Assembly (NCBI GenBank): GCA_018268465.1
Contig: JAFDWN010000015.1
Location: forward strand, 201,314 to 265,313
DNA from: Actinomycetota bacterium
GTDB taxonomy: Bacteria > Actinomycetota > Actinomycetes > Mycobacteriales > Mycobacteriaceae
Reading direction: 5' to 3'
Length of the DNA stretch: 64,000 nt
Of the stretch, positions 35,650 through 45,907 are shown piece by piece (the stretch's first letter is position 1; each line of letters begins with the position of its first letter). A program made the translations under genes and the position numbers. Under the pieces are notes generated by a model. The model searched no databases and was not told the DNA's origin. It worked only from the letters and a program-made list of their open reading frames with translations.

Positions 35650-38283
35650 TCAGGGCGTCCCACCCGGCGCACCGACCTGGAATGCGGGCAGCAGGGCGGT
35701 CAATTCGGCGCGGGTGCCGGTGCCCGTCTTGGCCATCGCACGGTAGATGTGACCCTCGACCGTGCGGACCGACAGCGTCAGTCGCTCGGCCACGGCACGG
35801 CTGGACAGCCCGTCACCGATGAGCATGAGGATCTCGCGTTCCCGGGCGGTCAACGGCAACCGCTCGCCCGCGGCAACGATCGCCGGCGTGGTCAAACCCC
35901 CGCAGCGCCGGGAGATTTCGCTGCAACGATGCGACGATGCGAACGCCGAACCCCGCAAGCCGCGGTGCCGGTGGGCGATGGCCGCATGTGCGGCTGCGTC
36001 GGCGGCCCCCACCAGATCGCCGAGTTCCTCGAATTCGCCGGACACCGCGAGCAATTCCGCGCCACCGCCGCTGCCCAGCGCGGCCGCGAACCGTGCGGCA
36101 AGCTGTGCGCGCGGTCCTTCGACCGTCTGTGCGAGCGCCCGCAGCCGGGGCGCACCCGACGGATCGCCGAATTGGGCGACCGTCTGCAGGCATACCACCT
36201 CGGCGGCGAACTGGCGGTTGGCCCTTGCCTTCTCAGCCGCCTCGGCGGCCAGTGGAATTGCCTGGCTGACCGCCCCTTGGCGCGCGCACACCCAGGCGCG
36301 GGCCAACGTGTGCTCGAAGTCCAGGAACTGCCAGCCCGGATGCCGCAGCCGCTCCAGGGCGGCCAGCGCGGCGACCGCCTCGGCGCTGGTGGCGCTCATC
36401 GCCAAAGCGATCGTCAACGACAACTGGTAGCGGTAGCCGAAACCGTTGGTCTCCCCCGAAGCGTCGAGGACCTCCACCACCGGCGCAAGCAATGCGCGGG
36501 CCGCGTCGAGCTGCCCGGCACCGAGTGCAGCCCTGCCCGCGACGGCCGCGCTGAGGAGCTGCGCGGCGCCGGGCAGGTCGGCCGCCTCGGTGCGCAATCG
36601 CTCGGCCACCGACCGCGCGTCGGCGATACGCCCGCTCTGCAGCAGGGCGCCGACATGGGCGTCGGCGAGGACGAAACGCATCTGCGCCGCGTCGACGGCC
36701 TGCGACATCACCGCGTCTGCGGCGCCCGCCGCGGCGCCCGCGGCACCGGTGCAGCCGGCGTCGCCTGCAGCGATTACGGTTCCCCAGGCGGTGACGGTCT
36801 GCACGAGCGGGGGCAGGCGGTCCGCGTCGAGGGTACGGCGGATCTCCAACGCCCGTTCCGGGGCGCCCATCGCCGCCCAGTACACGACGCCGAACGCGTC
36901 GAAGCTGCCACCGGGATCCGCGGCGAGTGGGGGCGGGTCCACGACGGCGTACGCCCCCGCCGGGTCCGCCAGGGCGAACAGCCTGTTGACGGCGCGCAGG
37001 AAGGCCACCCTGGCGTGGTCGTCGGCCGAGAACCCGGCGGTGGGGATCTGCAGAAGCACCTCCTCGGCTTCCTGGCCCCGGCTGAGCCACGAAAGCGCGT
37101 GCGCACGTACGAAATTCGCCTCGGGCCCGGCGCCGGCCCGGATCGCGGCGTCGGCCAGACGTTCGGCCAGCGGCAGGTCGGCAAGCCAGACGGCGCCCTG
37201 CGCCGCGCGGACCAGCAGAGCCGGATCGGCGTCGAGGTCGGACTCCAGACATAGTGCGGCACGGCGCACTACGACGTGGATGTCGTCGCGGTCATCGCAG
37301 GCGGCGAGTTCGGTGGCGACCAGCCCCCGCAGCCGGCGCAGCCGGATGGGTGCGGCTCCGTTGCGACGCACCTCGCCGTAGAGCGGATGGGCCACCCGTG
37401 CCCGCATCCCGCCGTCGACGCGCTCCAGCGCGATCAGGCCACGTTCGTCGGTCTCTTCCACCGCGTCGGCCCCGGCGATCCTGCGCAGCGACGCCAGGCC
37501 GATCGGTTCACCGACGGCCAGCACGTCCAGGACGTAACCGACGTCCGCGGGCAGGACTCCGACCCGGGATTCGACGAGTTGGACCAGGCTGGGCGGCACG
37601 ACCGGGTCCCCGACCCAGCGCCAGACACCGTGCCTGCGCACCAGCCGCCCCGCACCCACCTCCTGCTCGACGATGTTGCGCAGGTACAGGGTGTTGCCGC
37701 GAGTCATCCTCCACAGGCGCCGCACCGCGTCGGGTTCCAGCGGCCCGCCCAGCGCGGCGCACACCAGTGACCCCGTTTCGGCGCGCGACAGCGGCTGGAG
37801 GTCGAGTCGCTCGAACGGTGCAGCCCGCCAGACCTCTTGCAGCCCCGCGGGCACGGGTTCACCGGCGCGGATGGTGAGCACGAGTCGGGCGGCGCAGCGC
37901 TGGACGATCTGGTGCAGGACGAAGATCGACAGGTCGTCGAGGAGGTGCGCATCATCGACGCCGATGACGACGGTGCGGTCCCCGGGGGCGGCGGTGAGCG
38001 TGTCGATGACGCCGCGAATCATCTGTAGATCACCGGTGGCGGTGGGCGCCGTCCATGCTTCGAACGCGCCGAGGGGAACGGCATGCGCCGAGGATGTCCC
38101 CACCACCCACCGGACGTGGTGGCGGCGGGCGGCCGCGGCGCCAAGGGCCTCCCGCGCGATGCGGCTCTTGCCGACCCCCGTCGCCCCGCAGATCACCGTG
38201 CCGTGCACGTCCGTGGCGGCGAAGGAGGTGTCGATGAGCCGCAACTCCGCCGCGCGCCCGGTCAGCGGCCAGTCAAGGGGCAC
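35650..38283 (-). CDS. LuxR-family ATP-binding (LAL) regulator, copy 1
   Basis: 877-residue regulator: Walker A GATGVGKS (33-40), Walker B TVVIGVDDAHLLDD, a long helical middle of TPR-like composition, and a C-terminal LuxR helix-turn-helix LTAREREILMLIGDGLSSRA with LTLSVRTVEGHIYRAMAK. LAL proteins couple an ATPase/sensor region to promoter binding, often for sugar or secondary metabolism. GTG start at 38283 with GGGAG upstream, in preference to a longer frame. It is a paralogue of the next gene (VDDAHLLDDLSIFVLH against VDDAHLLDDTSVFVLH), probably a tandem duplication. Confidence 0.9.
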   Translation of the reverse strand: MPLDWPLTGRAAELRLIDTSFAATDVHGTVICGATGVGKSRIAREALGAAAARRHHVRWVVGTSSAHAVPLGAFEAWTAPTATGDLQMIRGVIDTLTAAPGDRTVVIGVDDAHLLDDLSIFVLHQIVQRCAARLVLTIRAGEPVPAGLQEVWRAAPFERLDLQPLSRAETGSLVCAALGGPLEPDAVRRLWRMTRGNTLYLRNIVEQEVGAGRLVRRHGVWRWVGDPVVPPSLVQLVESRVGVLPADVGYVLDVLAVGEPIGLASLRRIAGADAVEETDERGLIALERVDGGMRARVAHPLYGEVRRNGAAPIRLRRLRGLVATELAACDDRDDIHVVVRRAALCLESDLDADPALLVRAAQGAVWLADLPLAERLADAAIRAGAGPEANFVRAHALSWLSRGQEAEEVLLQIPTAGFSADDHARVAFLRAVNRLFALADPAGAYAVVDPPPLAADPGGSFDAFGVVYWAAMGAPERALEIRRTLDADRLPPLVQTVTAWGTVIAAGDAGCTGAAGAAAGAADAVMSQAVDAAQMRFVLADAHVGALLQSGRIADARSVAERLRTEAADLPGAAQLLSAAVAGRAALGAGQLDAARALLAPVVEVLDASGETNGFGYRYQLSLTIALAMSATSAEAVAALAALERLRHPGWQFLDFEHTLARAWVCARQGAVSQAIPLAAEAAEKARANRQFAAEVVCLQTVAQFGDPSGAPRLRALAQTVEGPRAQLAARFAAALGSGGGAELLAVSGEFEELGDLVGAADAAAHAAIAHRHRGLRGSAFASSHRCSEISRRCGGLTTPAIVAAGERLPLTAREREILMLIGDGLSSRAVAERLTLSVRTVEGHIYRAMAKTGTGTRAELTALLPAFQVGAPGGTP

Positions 38284-38421
38284 CGTCGGCTCCCTGCGCG
38301 GATGACGCTCTCCCCATGTCGCCCGTCCCCCAGCCAGGTGCGGCCCGCGCTGCACCTCGCCTCAATGTAGGAGATCCGCGCCACAGGCACGACCCATTTA
38401 CCGCCAACGGACCGCGCAGCG

Positions 38422-41013
38422 TCAGGCCGATGCGGGCATTGTGTCGAGAAGGGCCCGGGCCAGTTCCTTGCGGTCGTGGGCGCCGATCCGTTCGGCAGCA
38501 CGGTAGATGTGGCCCTCGACCGTCCGAACGGACAGCTGAAGACGTTGCGCGATAGCGCGATTGGTCAATCCGCGTGCCGCCAGCGCGACGATCTCGCGTT
38601 CGCGCCCGGTCAGCCCGGCGGGCGCGACGGCCTCCGTCAGCGCCGGGGTGCGTACCTCGCCGCACCGTGTGGCCAGACCGCGGTAGCGCGCGGCGGCGGC
38701 CAACGCCGACCCGCGGCGATCGGCCCTGGCGAACGCGGTGGACGCCTGGGCGGCGGCGTCCACCGCGGACAGCATGTCGCCCATGGACTCGTACCGGCGG
38801 GAGGCGGTCATCAGCTGGTCGCCGTCCCCGGCGGTCAGGGCCGCCGCGTGGCCGGCGGCGACGCTCACCCGCGGCCCGTCCACCGCGCGGGCCAACTCTG
38901 CCAGCCGCGGCGCCGTGGTCCTGTCACCGAACCGGGTCGCCGTCTGCAGGCACACTGTCTCGCGGGCGGCCTGCCCCCGGGACGCCGCGGCGACGGCAGC
39001 CTGGCGGGCCGCGGCGACGGCACCGCTGACCGCGCCGGAGGCGGCCGAGATCCAGGCGTGGGCGAGCGATTCCATGGGATCGAGGTACACAACCGTCGGA
39101 TGGGGCAGGGCACCAAGCCGATCCAGGCAGGACCTGGCCGCGTCGGCCTCACCGCGCTGGGCCAGCGCGACGGCCAGGTCGAACCGGTACCGGCACAACC
39201 AGCCGCCGAGGAACTCCAGACGAGGCGAGGTCATGACGTCGCGGATCTGGCTGACGGCGGCATCGACGCGACCGAAACCGAGGCTGACGGCCCCGGTCAT
39301 CACACGCACCCAGCAGTACACGTCGGCAGGCAGATCGTCGTCGCGCACCGCATCGACGGCCGCCATGGCGCCGTCGAGATCCCCGCGCAACTGCAGGGCC
39401 ACAGCGGTGGCTTCTGCAAGCGCAAACCGCAGGAATGACGTTGCAGTGGAACGTGATCCTAGAGTCGCCGCGGGTTCGGCCAGCGACGCCGGCGCACCGT
39501 GCCCGGTCTCCCCCGCGGCCACCACCTTGGCGATCGCCGCGTATCCGGCAGCGGCATCGGGCAGTCCCGGATCGGTGCGGGCACGATCGGCCGCGAGGGA
39601 TGCGCCGGTCAGATCGCCGTCGCACGCGCGGAGAAACGCCACCATCGCGGCGGCACCACCCGTACTGGCCGGTCCGGCCGGCACCGGGCACAATCCGGCC
39701 AGTGCTTCGCCGGTGCGCGATCGCAGGTAACGCGTCTGGGCGCGGGTCAGGACGAGATCGCCGCCCGGCTCCGTGTCGCCTGCGGTAAGCACCGATTCGG
39801 CCTCGGTGGTCCGCCCGAGCATATTCAGCGCCTCGGCGCGGACCCCGCTGGCGCTGGGCCCGCCGCCGGCGGCCGCCGCGGTGTCGGCACAGCGCAACGC
39901 CAGCGCGCCGTCGCCGCGCCACAGCGCCGCGCGGGCCGCCTGCACCATGTCCTCCGCCGAGGCGGCGAGGTCGGATTCGAGCACCAATTCGGCGCGCCGG
40001 GCACACCAGCCGGCGTCACCTGCCGAACCCACGTGCGCACGAGCCATGCGCGCGGCCACCGCACCGCGCAGCCGCCGCAACCGGATCCGGCCCGCCGTGG
40101 CACGCCGGACCGCGCCGTAGAGCGGATGCGCAAGGCGCACGTGCGATTCCGCACCGCCGTCGACGACGATCAGGCGGCGGCCCTCCGCATCCTCGGCGGC
40201 GGATGCCCCCACCAGGTCGACAAGCACCGCGACCGGCAACGCTTCCGCGACGGCCAGCAGATCCAGCGCCTCGGCCACGGCGTCGGGCAGTTCGCCGAAC
40301 TGTTGCTCGACGAGTTCGCACACCGAAGCCGGCAGCGTCGGTCCGGGTGACCAGGTCCAGGTGCCGTCGACGCGGTGCAGGCGCCCCGCGTCAGCTTCAA
40401 CAGTGAGGATGTCGTGCAGATAGCGCACGTTGCCGCGGGTGAGCTGCCACAGGCGCCGCTCACCGACGGGATCGACGGGTCCGCCCAGTATCGACCCGAG
40501 CAGCGTCGCGCATTCGGGACGGCCCAGCGGCTGCAGATCGAGTCGCCGTAGTGCGCCGTCGCGCCACAGCGCAGCGAGCGGAGCGGGTACCCCAGCGTCG
40601 TTGCGGACGGTGAGCACCACCGTGGCCAGCCGGTGCGCGCTGAGCCGGTGCAGCACGAAAACCGAGGTGTCGTCCAGCAGATGCGCGTCGTCGACGCCGA
40701 CAACGGGCCGCTGACCCGAGGCGAGTCGGGCCACCACCCGACCCGGGGCCCTGGCGTCCAGGTCGGCACCGTCGGGCAGCCACTGCACGAACGCACCCAG
40801 CTCAACCTTCCGCGCCGCCGACGAGCCGGCGACCCAGTGCACGTTTCCCGATGGAGCCTTGGCGAGCGCATCCCGCACCAGCCGGGTTTTGCCGACACCC
40901 AATGCCCCGACGACCGCCACCCCGGCCGGTTGCGCCGCCGCACCGAGCGCCCCTGCGATCAGCGCCAACTCCTCGGCCCGCCCGACCAACGGCCACGACC
41001 CCCATTCGTGCAC
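38422..41013 (-). CDS. LuxR-family ATP-binding (LAL) regulator, copy 2
   Basis: 863 residues: Walker A GALGVGKT (36-43), Walker B PVVGVDDAHLLDD, alanine-rich helical repeats and a C-terminal LuxR domain LTGREREIVALAARGLTNRA with LQLSVRTVEGHIYRAAER. Same layout and extended similarity to copy 1, including WxLTRGN in the AAA-associated region and PLYGAVRR. GTG start with GAAAGG seven bases upstream. No separate sensor domain is recognisable. Confidence 0.9.
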   Translation of the reverse strand: MHEWGSWPLVGRAEELALIAGALGAAAQPAGVAVVGALGVGKTRLVRDALAKAPSGNVHWVAGSSAARKVELGAFVQWLPDGADLDARAPGRVVARLASGQRPVVGVDDAHLLDDTSVFVLHRLSAHRLATVVLTVRNDAGVPAPLAALWRDGALRRLDLQPLGRPECATLLGSILGGPVDPVGERRLWQLTRGNVRYLHDILTVEADAGRLHRVDGTWTWSPGPTLPASVCELVEQQFGELPDAVAEALDLLAVAEALPVAVLVDLVGASAAEDAEGRRLIVVDGGAESHVRLAHPLYGAVRRATAGRIRLRRLRGAVAARMARAHVGSAGDAGWCARRAELVLESDLAASAEDMVQAARAALWRGDGALALRCADTAAAAGGGPSASGVRAEALNMLGRTTEAESVLTAGDTEPGGDLVLTRAQTRYLRSRTGEALAGLCPVPAGPASTGGAAAMVAFLRACDGDLTGASLAADRARTDPGLPDAAAGYAAIAKVVAAGETGHGAPASLAEPAATLGSRSTATSFLRFALAEATAVALQLRGDLDGAMAAVDAVRDDDLPADVYCWVRVMTGAVSLGFGRVDAAVSQIRDVMTSPRLEFLGGWLCRYRFDLAVALAQRGEADAARSCLDRLGALPHPTVVYLDPMESLAHAWISAASGAVSGAVAAARQAAVAAASRGQAARETVCLQTATRFGDRTTAPRLAELARAVDGPRVSVAAGHAAALTAGDGDQLMTASRRYESMGDMLSAVDAAAQASTAFARADRRGSALAAAARYRGLATRCGEVRTPALTEAVAPAGLTGREREIVALAARGLTNRAIAQRLQLSVRTVEGHIYRAAERIGAHDRKELARALLDTMPASA

Positions 41014-41096
41014 GCCTTTCAGTGTCGCCGCGAACGGCCCCGCCGCCCAGGGACGACGACCGAAGGATCAACCGTAGTGTTTTCCCATCCCCGTTC

Positions 41097-43949
41097 TCAC
41101 GGCTCGAGGGCCACGGCAAGCTCGTGGCGGGAGCGGATCTCGAGCTTGCTGTAGGAGTTGGACAAGTGCAGTTCAACCGTGCGCAGTGTGACGAACAGAG
41201 ACTGGGCGATCTCCTTGTTGCTGACCCCCGATGCGGCGAGCTCGGCGACGCGGCGCTCGCTGGCGGTCAGCGCGCCCGCACCGATTCCCGCGCGCCGGCG
41301 GGGCCGGCCGCCCGCCGCACGCAGCTCCGCCTCCGCACGGTCGGCCAGCGGCGTGGCACCGCATCTGTGCGCCAACTCCATCCCTTCGCGCAGCACGGGC
41401 CGCGCGCTGACGGCTTGCCCGTCGGCGCGCAACGCGGCGCCGAAGTCGACGTAGGAGTGCGCACGCCACAGCAGCGCAGGCGAGTCGGCCAGGGTGTCCG
41501 CCGAACGTTGCAGCAGCTTCCTGCCGGCACTGCCCCCAACCGCGAGACCGGAGATCCGCAGCGCACCGCCCATTCTGCGCCGCGAACCCGACGCGGTCGC
41601 CGCGGCCAGCGCTTCCGACGCAATGTCACGCGCCGCGTCCTCGTCGCCCAACGCCTGCAGCACACCGAACACACACACCCACGCGTCGACCGCCCACGGG
41701 AAAAGGCCACGACTGCGCGTGATGTGGTGCAGCGCCGCCTCCAGGTCGGTGCGGGCGCGCCCGTGGTCGGCGGCGGCCCGCAACCGTCCGCGCGCCAACA
41801 GCGGCAGCACCGAGAACAACGTCGGCGTCAGTTCCCCGTCCATCCCCCGTTCGGCGAGCAGGACTTCCCCTTCGTCGGCACGCCCCTGATCGGCGAGCGC
41901 GTCGATGACGACGACCAGACCGGGCAGTTTGGTGTAGTCGGCCGCCATGCCCTGGATGTCGACCGACGCCCGGCCGTCGGCCTCGGCGGCGCGCAGGTCA
42001 CCACGTCGGTGCCGGGCCAGGCCGCGCAGCCACAACGCCCGGGCCAGCCACTGGGGGGATCCGGTGCGCTCGGCATGGCGGACGGCCCCCGACAGGATGC
42101 GTTCGGCGGTGTCGTAACGCTCGGCCTCGACCAGACACACGGTGATGTTCGTGCGCCACAACGGATGTCCGCCCTGGCTCACCAGGGCGGGGTGCGCGGC
42201 AGCCTCTTCGGCGAGATCACCGGCGACGGCGATCGGCCCGCCCTCCAGCGCCCTGCGCGCGACGAAGGATCGCAGCAGGCATTCGGCGCCGGTCAACGCC
42301 GGCAGGTCGCGGAAGCGGTCGGCTTCGTCCTCGAACCGGGCGGGCAGGTCCGGGTTGAGCAGCAGCGCGCCGAGCCTGGCCGCTTCCAGCTGCAAGCTGA
42401 GCTCACGGTCGAGGGAGCCCACCTCGGCCGCGGCCCGCTCGTAGAGGGGCAGTTGTTCGCGCTGCCTGCGCGCATCGGGGTGGGTGGTCCAGGCAAGCGC
42501 GGTGAATGCGCGCCCGCGGATCAGCGGGTCGGCGGCCGTTTCACCGGCCGCCCGCAGATGTCCCGGCGCGGCGGGATCGCCGATCTCGTGCTCGCAGGTA
42601 CCCAGCTCGAACAACACCGACGGCCGGTCTTCCGTGTCGGCCGGTTCGTCGAGTGCGCGGCGCAGCAGCGCCGCGGCGGTGTCGGGTGCGCCGCCGACGA
42701 GCGCCGCCCGGGCGGCCTCGCGCAGCAGGGCCACCACATCGCGGTCGCCGCGTGGCGCGGTCGCCAGCAGGTGCACGGCCACCGCACCCGAATCGGCCCG
42801 CTGACCCGACAGCAGCCGTGCCGCACGCGCATGCCACTCCGATTTCTCGACCGCCGAGAGGTCCTCGTAGATCGCGGTGCGCACGACGGGGTGCACGAAA
42901 CGCAGCGGCTCGCCGGAGACCAGCACGGCGATATCGGCCAGGCCGGCGGCCAGTGCGTTCGCGGATTCGGTGCTCACGCCCGCCAGCTGCGCGCAGAACC
43001 CCATCCGCGCGTGCTCGCCGAGCACCGCCGCCGACCGGGCCAACGCCGGGGCGTCGGGGTGGAGTCGACTGACGCGCAACAGAACCGCGCTGGCGATGCG
43101 TTCGGGTGCAAGGCGATGCACGGTCTGCGGATCGATCCGGTCGGCGGGCGTGCCGTCGCGAACGAACTCACCGAGCAGTTCGGTGAGGAGGAAAGGGTTG
43201 CCGCCGGTGGCATGCGCACATGCCCGGCACAGCTGCGCACCCGCCACGGCGCCCAGACTGGCGCGGACCAGTCGGCTGACGGCATCCTCGCCGAGCGGTC
43301 CGGGACGAAGCACCGGCGGGCGCGCCTCGAGCATGAGTGCCGCCAGGTCCTGGCCGTGCCGGTCGGATCCGGTCCGCACGGTCAGCACCACCGCCACCGG
43401 CAGCCCGGTCAGCCGGTGCGCGAGGTGCAGCAGGAACCGGATCGAGGGTTCGTCGGCCCAATGTGCATCGTCGACCGCGAGGACCAGCGGACCGCGTTCG
43501 GTCAGGTTCACCACCAGCCAGTACAGCCCGTGCAACGTCGCGAACGCGACGTCGGCCATGGGCTGCGCCGACGGGACGTCGGTGAACACCGCTTCCGCGA
43601 GCGCCGCGGCCCCGACAAGCAGCCGCTGCCGCTCGGCGGTGCCCGCGCCGACGAGCGCGGCTTCGAGCAGCTGGCGCACCACCCCGAACCCGAACGCCCG
43701 TTCCAATTCGCCACCGCGCGCGGCGAGAACGGTCATGCCGACCGCCGCGGCCCGGCGTCGAAGCTGTTCGAGCAACGCCGTTTTCCCGATACCCGCCGGA
43801 CCTTCGATCAGCAGGATGCGGCCGGCGCCGTCGGCGGCCTCGCGCAGCGCGATGTCGATCGCGGCGAGGTCGGCATCGCGGTCGAGCAGGACTACCGCCG
43901 CGGCCGGTTGGCCGGTCGGGCCCCCTTCGGCCGGCACCTCGGACTGCAC
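41097..43949 (-). CDS. LuxR-family ATP-binding (LAL) regulator, copy 3 (distinct subgroup)
   Basis: 950 residues with Walker A GPAGIGKT (50-57), Walker B LVLAVDDAHWADEPS, TGGNPFLLTELL sensor-type segment, helical repeats and the C-terminal LuxR domain LTASERRVAELAASGVSNKEI with VTLRTVELHLSNSYSKLEIR. The ATPase resembles the common AAA_16/LAL type rather than copies 1 and 2, so it is not a simple duplicate. GTG start at 43949, just after an in-frame stop with no other start between; GAGGGGG lies about 11 bases upstream. Divergent from the ABC transporter operon, which it may regulate. Confidence 0.9.
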   Translation of the reverse strand: MQSEVPAEGGPTGQPAAAVVLLDRDADLAAIDIALREAADGAGRILLIEGPAGIGKTALLEQLRRRAAAVGMTVLAARGGELERAFGFGVVRQLLEAALVGAGTAERQRLLVGAAALAEAVFTDVPSAQPMADVAFATLHGLYWLVVNLTERGPLVLAVDDAHWADEPSIRFLLHLAHRLTGLPVAVVLTVRTGSDRHGQDLAALMLEARPPVLRPGPLGEDAVSRLVRASLGAVAGAQLCRACAHATGGNPFLLTELLGEFVRDGTPADRIDPQTVHRLAPERIASAVLLRVSRLHPDAPALARSAAVLGEHARMGFCAQLAGVSTESANALAAGLADIAVLVSGEPLRFVHPVVRTAIYEDLSAVEKSEWHARAARLLSGQRADSGAVAVHLLATAPRGDRDVVALLREAARAALVGGAPDTAAALLRRALDEPADTEDRPSVLFELGTCEHEIGDPAAPGHLRAAGETAADPLIRGRAFTALAWTTHPDARRQREQLPLYERAAAEVGSLDRELSLQLEAARLGALLLNPDLPARFEDEADRFRDLPALTGAECLLRSFVARRALEGGPIAVAGDLAEEAAAHPALVSQGGHPLWRTNITVCLVEAERYDTAERILSGAVRHAERTGSPQWLARALWLRGLARHRRGDLRAAEADGRASVDIQGMAADYTKLPGLVVVIDALADQGRADEGEVLLAERGMDGELTPTLFSVLPLLARGRLRAAADHGRARTDLEAALHHITRSRGLFPWAVDAWVCVFGVLQALGDEDAARDIASEALAAATASGSRRRMGGALRISGLAVGGSAGRKLLQRSADTLADSPALLWRAHSYVDFGAALRADGQAVSARPVLREGMELAHRCGATPLADRAEAELRAAGGRPRRRAGIGAGALTASERRVAELAASGVSNKEIAQSLFVTLRTVELHLSNSYSKLEIRSRHELAVALEP

Positions 43950-44114
43950 CTCGGTCGCGACCCCCTCACCCGTGGTTCTGCCTGTCCATCACATCACCTC
44001 CGGGGCGGGACCCGTCGTGAATTCACCCGCTTCGCGAACCCGGCGATTCCCGCGTGCGGGGCCGCTGCCTGGCCTAACCTTCGAACGCACGGACCGCGGG
44101 GGAAGGGGCCGCTG

Positions 44115-45137
44115 GTGAGGCAGCACCGCGAGCGGGGCCGGGTCGCGGCCCGACAGGTGGTGACCCTCGTCCTCGCGGCGGTGCTGGCGCTCGGCGCATG
44201 CGGGGCGAACCCGGCCGAGCACACCGGCGGTGAGCCCCAGCGGCCGACCGGCCCCACCGTGCTGCGCGTCGCGCTGTTCCCCGCGGGCGCCACCCTGCCG
44301 GCGAGGATCGCGCTCACCCAGGGCATGTTCGAACGTCACGGGCTGCGCGTGGAGATCACCGAGGGCACCGACCTTCCAGTGTTCATGGCTGCTCTGGCCA
44401 AGGGCCAGTACGACATCGCGCAGAGCGGGCCGACACTCGCCCTGATCGGCGCGGAGAAGCACCTCGACGTGCAGATCGTCGCGGGGCTGGCGCGTCAATC
44501 GCAGGAGCGGCCGAATGCCGTGTGGGTCACCAAGGATCCGACCATCGACACCGTCACCGAATTGCGCGGCAAGACGGTGGCGGTGCCGTCCCTGACCGGC
44601 CTGATCGTGGACTCGCTGGTGTATCTCCTCGGCCTCGGCGGCGTCGGCCGCGACGAGGTGAGGTTTGTCGCCGTCCCGTTCCCCGCCATGGGCGACCAGC
44701 TGGAGGCCGGCAACGTCGACGCCGCCGTGGCGACCATCCCGTTTTTCACCAGCTTGGCCGCCCGCGGCTTCCTGGTGCACGACGACATTGTCGTCGCGGC
44801 GGTGCATGCCGCCAGTGCGGGCTCGCTCGATACGGCGATCACGTCGGTGTGGGCGGCCCCGAACCGGCTGGGGCGCGATCATCCCGAGACGGTGCGCGCG
44901 TTTCGTCGGTCGCTGACCGAGGCCGTCGATTTCCTCGAGGCCGACGAATCCCGGGCCCGCACCCTGATGCAGTCGTGGCTGAAGATCCCGCCGCAGGTCA
45001 TCCAGCATGCCCCGCTGCCCGACTGGACGGTGGAGATGACCGCACAGCAACTGGCGCCATACAGCACCATCGCCAGGGCGGCAGGCTCGACCACCTCCGA
45101 ACCCGATGTGGGTTCACTGGTCTGGCAAGGGCCGTGA
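44115..45137 (+). CDS. ABC transporter substrate-binding lipoprotein, SsuA/TauA-like
   Basis: 340 residues with a lipoprotein signal: basic MRQHRERGRVAARQ, a hydrophobic run and lipobox LGAC with Cys29. The mature part, from VLRVALFPAGATLPARIALTQ, resembles periplasmic binding proteins of sulfonate, taurine and nitrate importers; GQYDIAQSGPTLALIGAE is a typical ligand-cleft segment. Substrate not identifiable. GTG start with GGAAGGGG upstream. It is coupled by GTGA to the ATPase gene. Confidence 0.86.
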   Translation: MRQHRERGRVAARQVVTLVLAAVLALGACGANPAEHTGGEPQRPTGPTVLRVALFPAGATLPARIALTQGMFERHGLRVEITEGTDLPVFMAALAKGQYDIAQSGPTLALIGAEKHLDVQIVAGLARQSQERPNAVWVTKDPTIDTVTELRGKTVAVPSLTGLIVDSLVYLLGLGGVGRDEVRFVAVPFPAMGDQLEAGNVDAAVATIPFFTSLAARGFLVHDDIVVAAVHAASAGSLDTAITSVWAAPNRLGRDHPETVRAFRRSLTEAVDFLEADESRARTLMQSWLKIPPQVIQHAPLPDWTVEMTAQQLAPYSTIARAAGSTTSEPDVGSLVWQGP

Positions 45138-45907
45138 ACACGCCTGTCTACCAGGTCGATTCGCTCGGGGTGCGGCTGCCGTCCTCGAACGGCACGCGGC
45201 ATGTGTTGCGGAACATTTCTTTTCGGATCGGTGCCGGCGAGGTGGTGGCCATCGTAGGCCGTTCAGGCGTGGGCAAGACGACACTGTTGCGCGTCCTCGG
45301 CGGACTCAGCACAACCTATTGCGGCACGGTGCTTTTCGACGGCAAAGAGGTCAGGGCGCCGCCGATGGGAGCGGTGATGGTGTTCCAGGACTACGAGAAC
45401 GCACTCCTGCCGTGGCGCACCGTCGCCCGCAACGTCGCGCTCGGGCTGGAACCGTCCGTGGGACGCGTCCAGCGACGCCGACGCGTCGCGCAGGCGCTGC
45501 GCATGGTGGGCCTGCAGGACCACGGCACGGACTACCCGGCACGGCTGTCCGGTGGTATGGCACAACGGGTCCAGCTCGCTCGCGCCCTCGCACTGGGTCC
45601 CCGTGTGCTGCTGATGGACGAACCGTTCGGCGCACTCGACGCGATCACCAAAGCCGCGTTGCAGGACGTCCTGCTCCGTGCGGTGCGGCAGACCGGCGCG
45701 ACCGTTGTTTTCATCACCCACGATCTCGACGAGGCGATCTATCTGAGCGACCGGGTGCTGGTGATCAGCGGCCGGCCCGGCGACCTCACCGACGACGTCG
45801 CCACCGGACTTCCGCGTCCGCGCGACCAGCTGGCGACCCGGGAACTGGCGCGCTATCTGCGGGTGCGGCACCAGCTCGGGCACTCACTACGGGTGCGCGA
45901 TGGCTAA
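45134..45907 (+). CDS. ABC transporter ATPase, SsuB/TauB-like
   Basis: 257-residue ATP-hydrolysing subunit: Walker A GRSGVGKT (42-49), Q-loop VFQDYENALLPW, signature LSGGMAQRVQLARAL, Walker B VLLMDEPFGALD and switch His in FITHDLDEA. The Q-loop region with LPW is typical of the sulfonate/taurine/nitrate group. GTG start overlaps the lipoprotein stop, and the stop overlaps the permease start by eight bases. Confidence 0.93.
   Translation: MNTPVYQVDSLGVRLPSSNGTRHVLRNISFRIGAGEVVAIVGRSGVGKTTLLRVLGGLSTTYCGTVLFDGKEVRAPPMGAVMVFQDYENALLPWRTVARNVALGLEPSVGRVQRRRRVAQALRMVGLQDHGTDYPARLSGGMAQRVQLARALALGPRVLLMDEPFGALDAITKAALQDVLLRAVRQTGATVVFITHDLDEAIYLSDRVLVISGRPGDLTDDVATGLPRPRDQLATRELARYLRVRHQLGHSLRVRDG

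Noticed and set aside
40851..44114. Very long open frame on the plus strand opposite the LuxR genes, continuous with the ABC lipoprotein
   Set aside because: It is the antisense shadow of two LuxR genes, a common effect of high GC content; the lipoprotein start at 44115 has its own ribosome site and lipobox.
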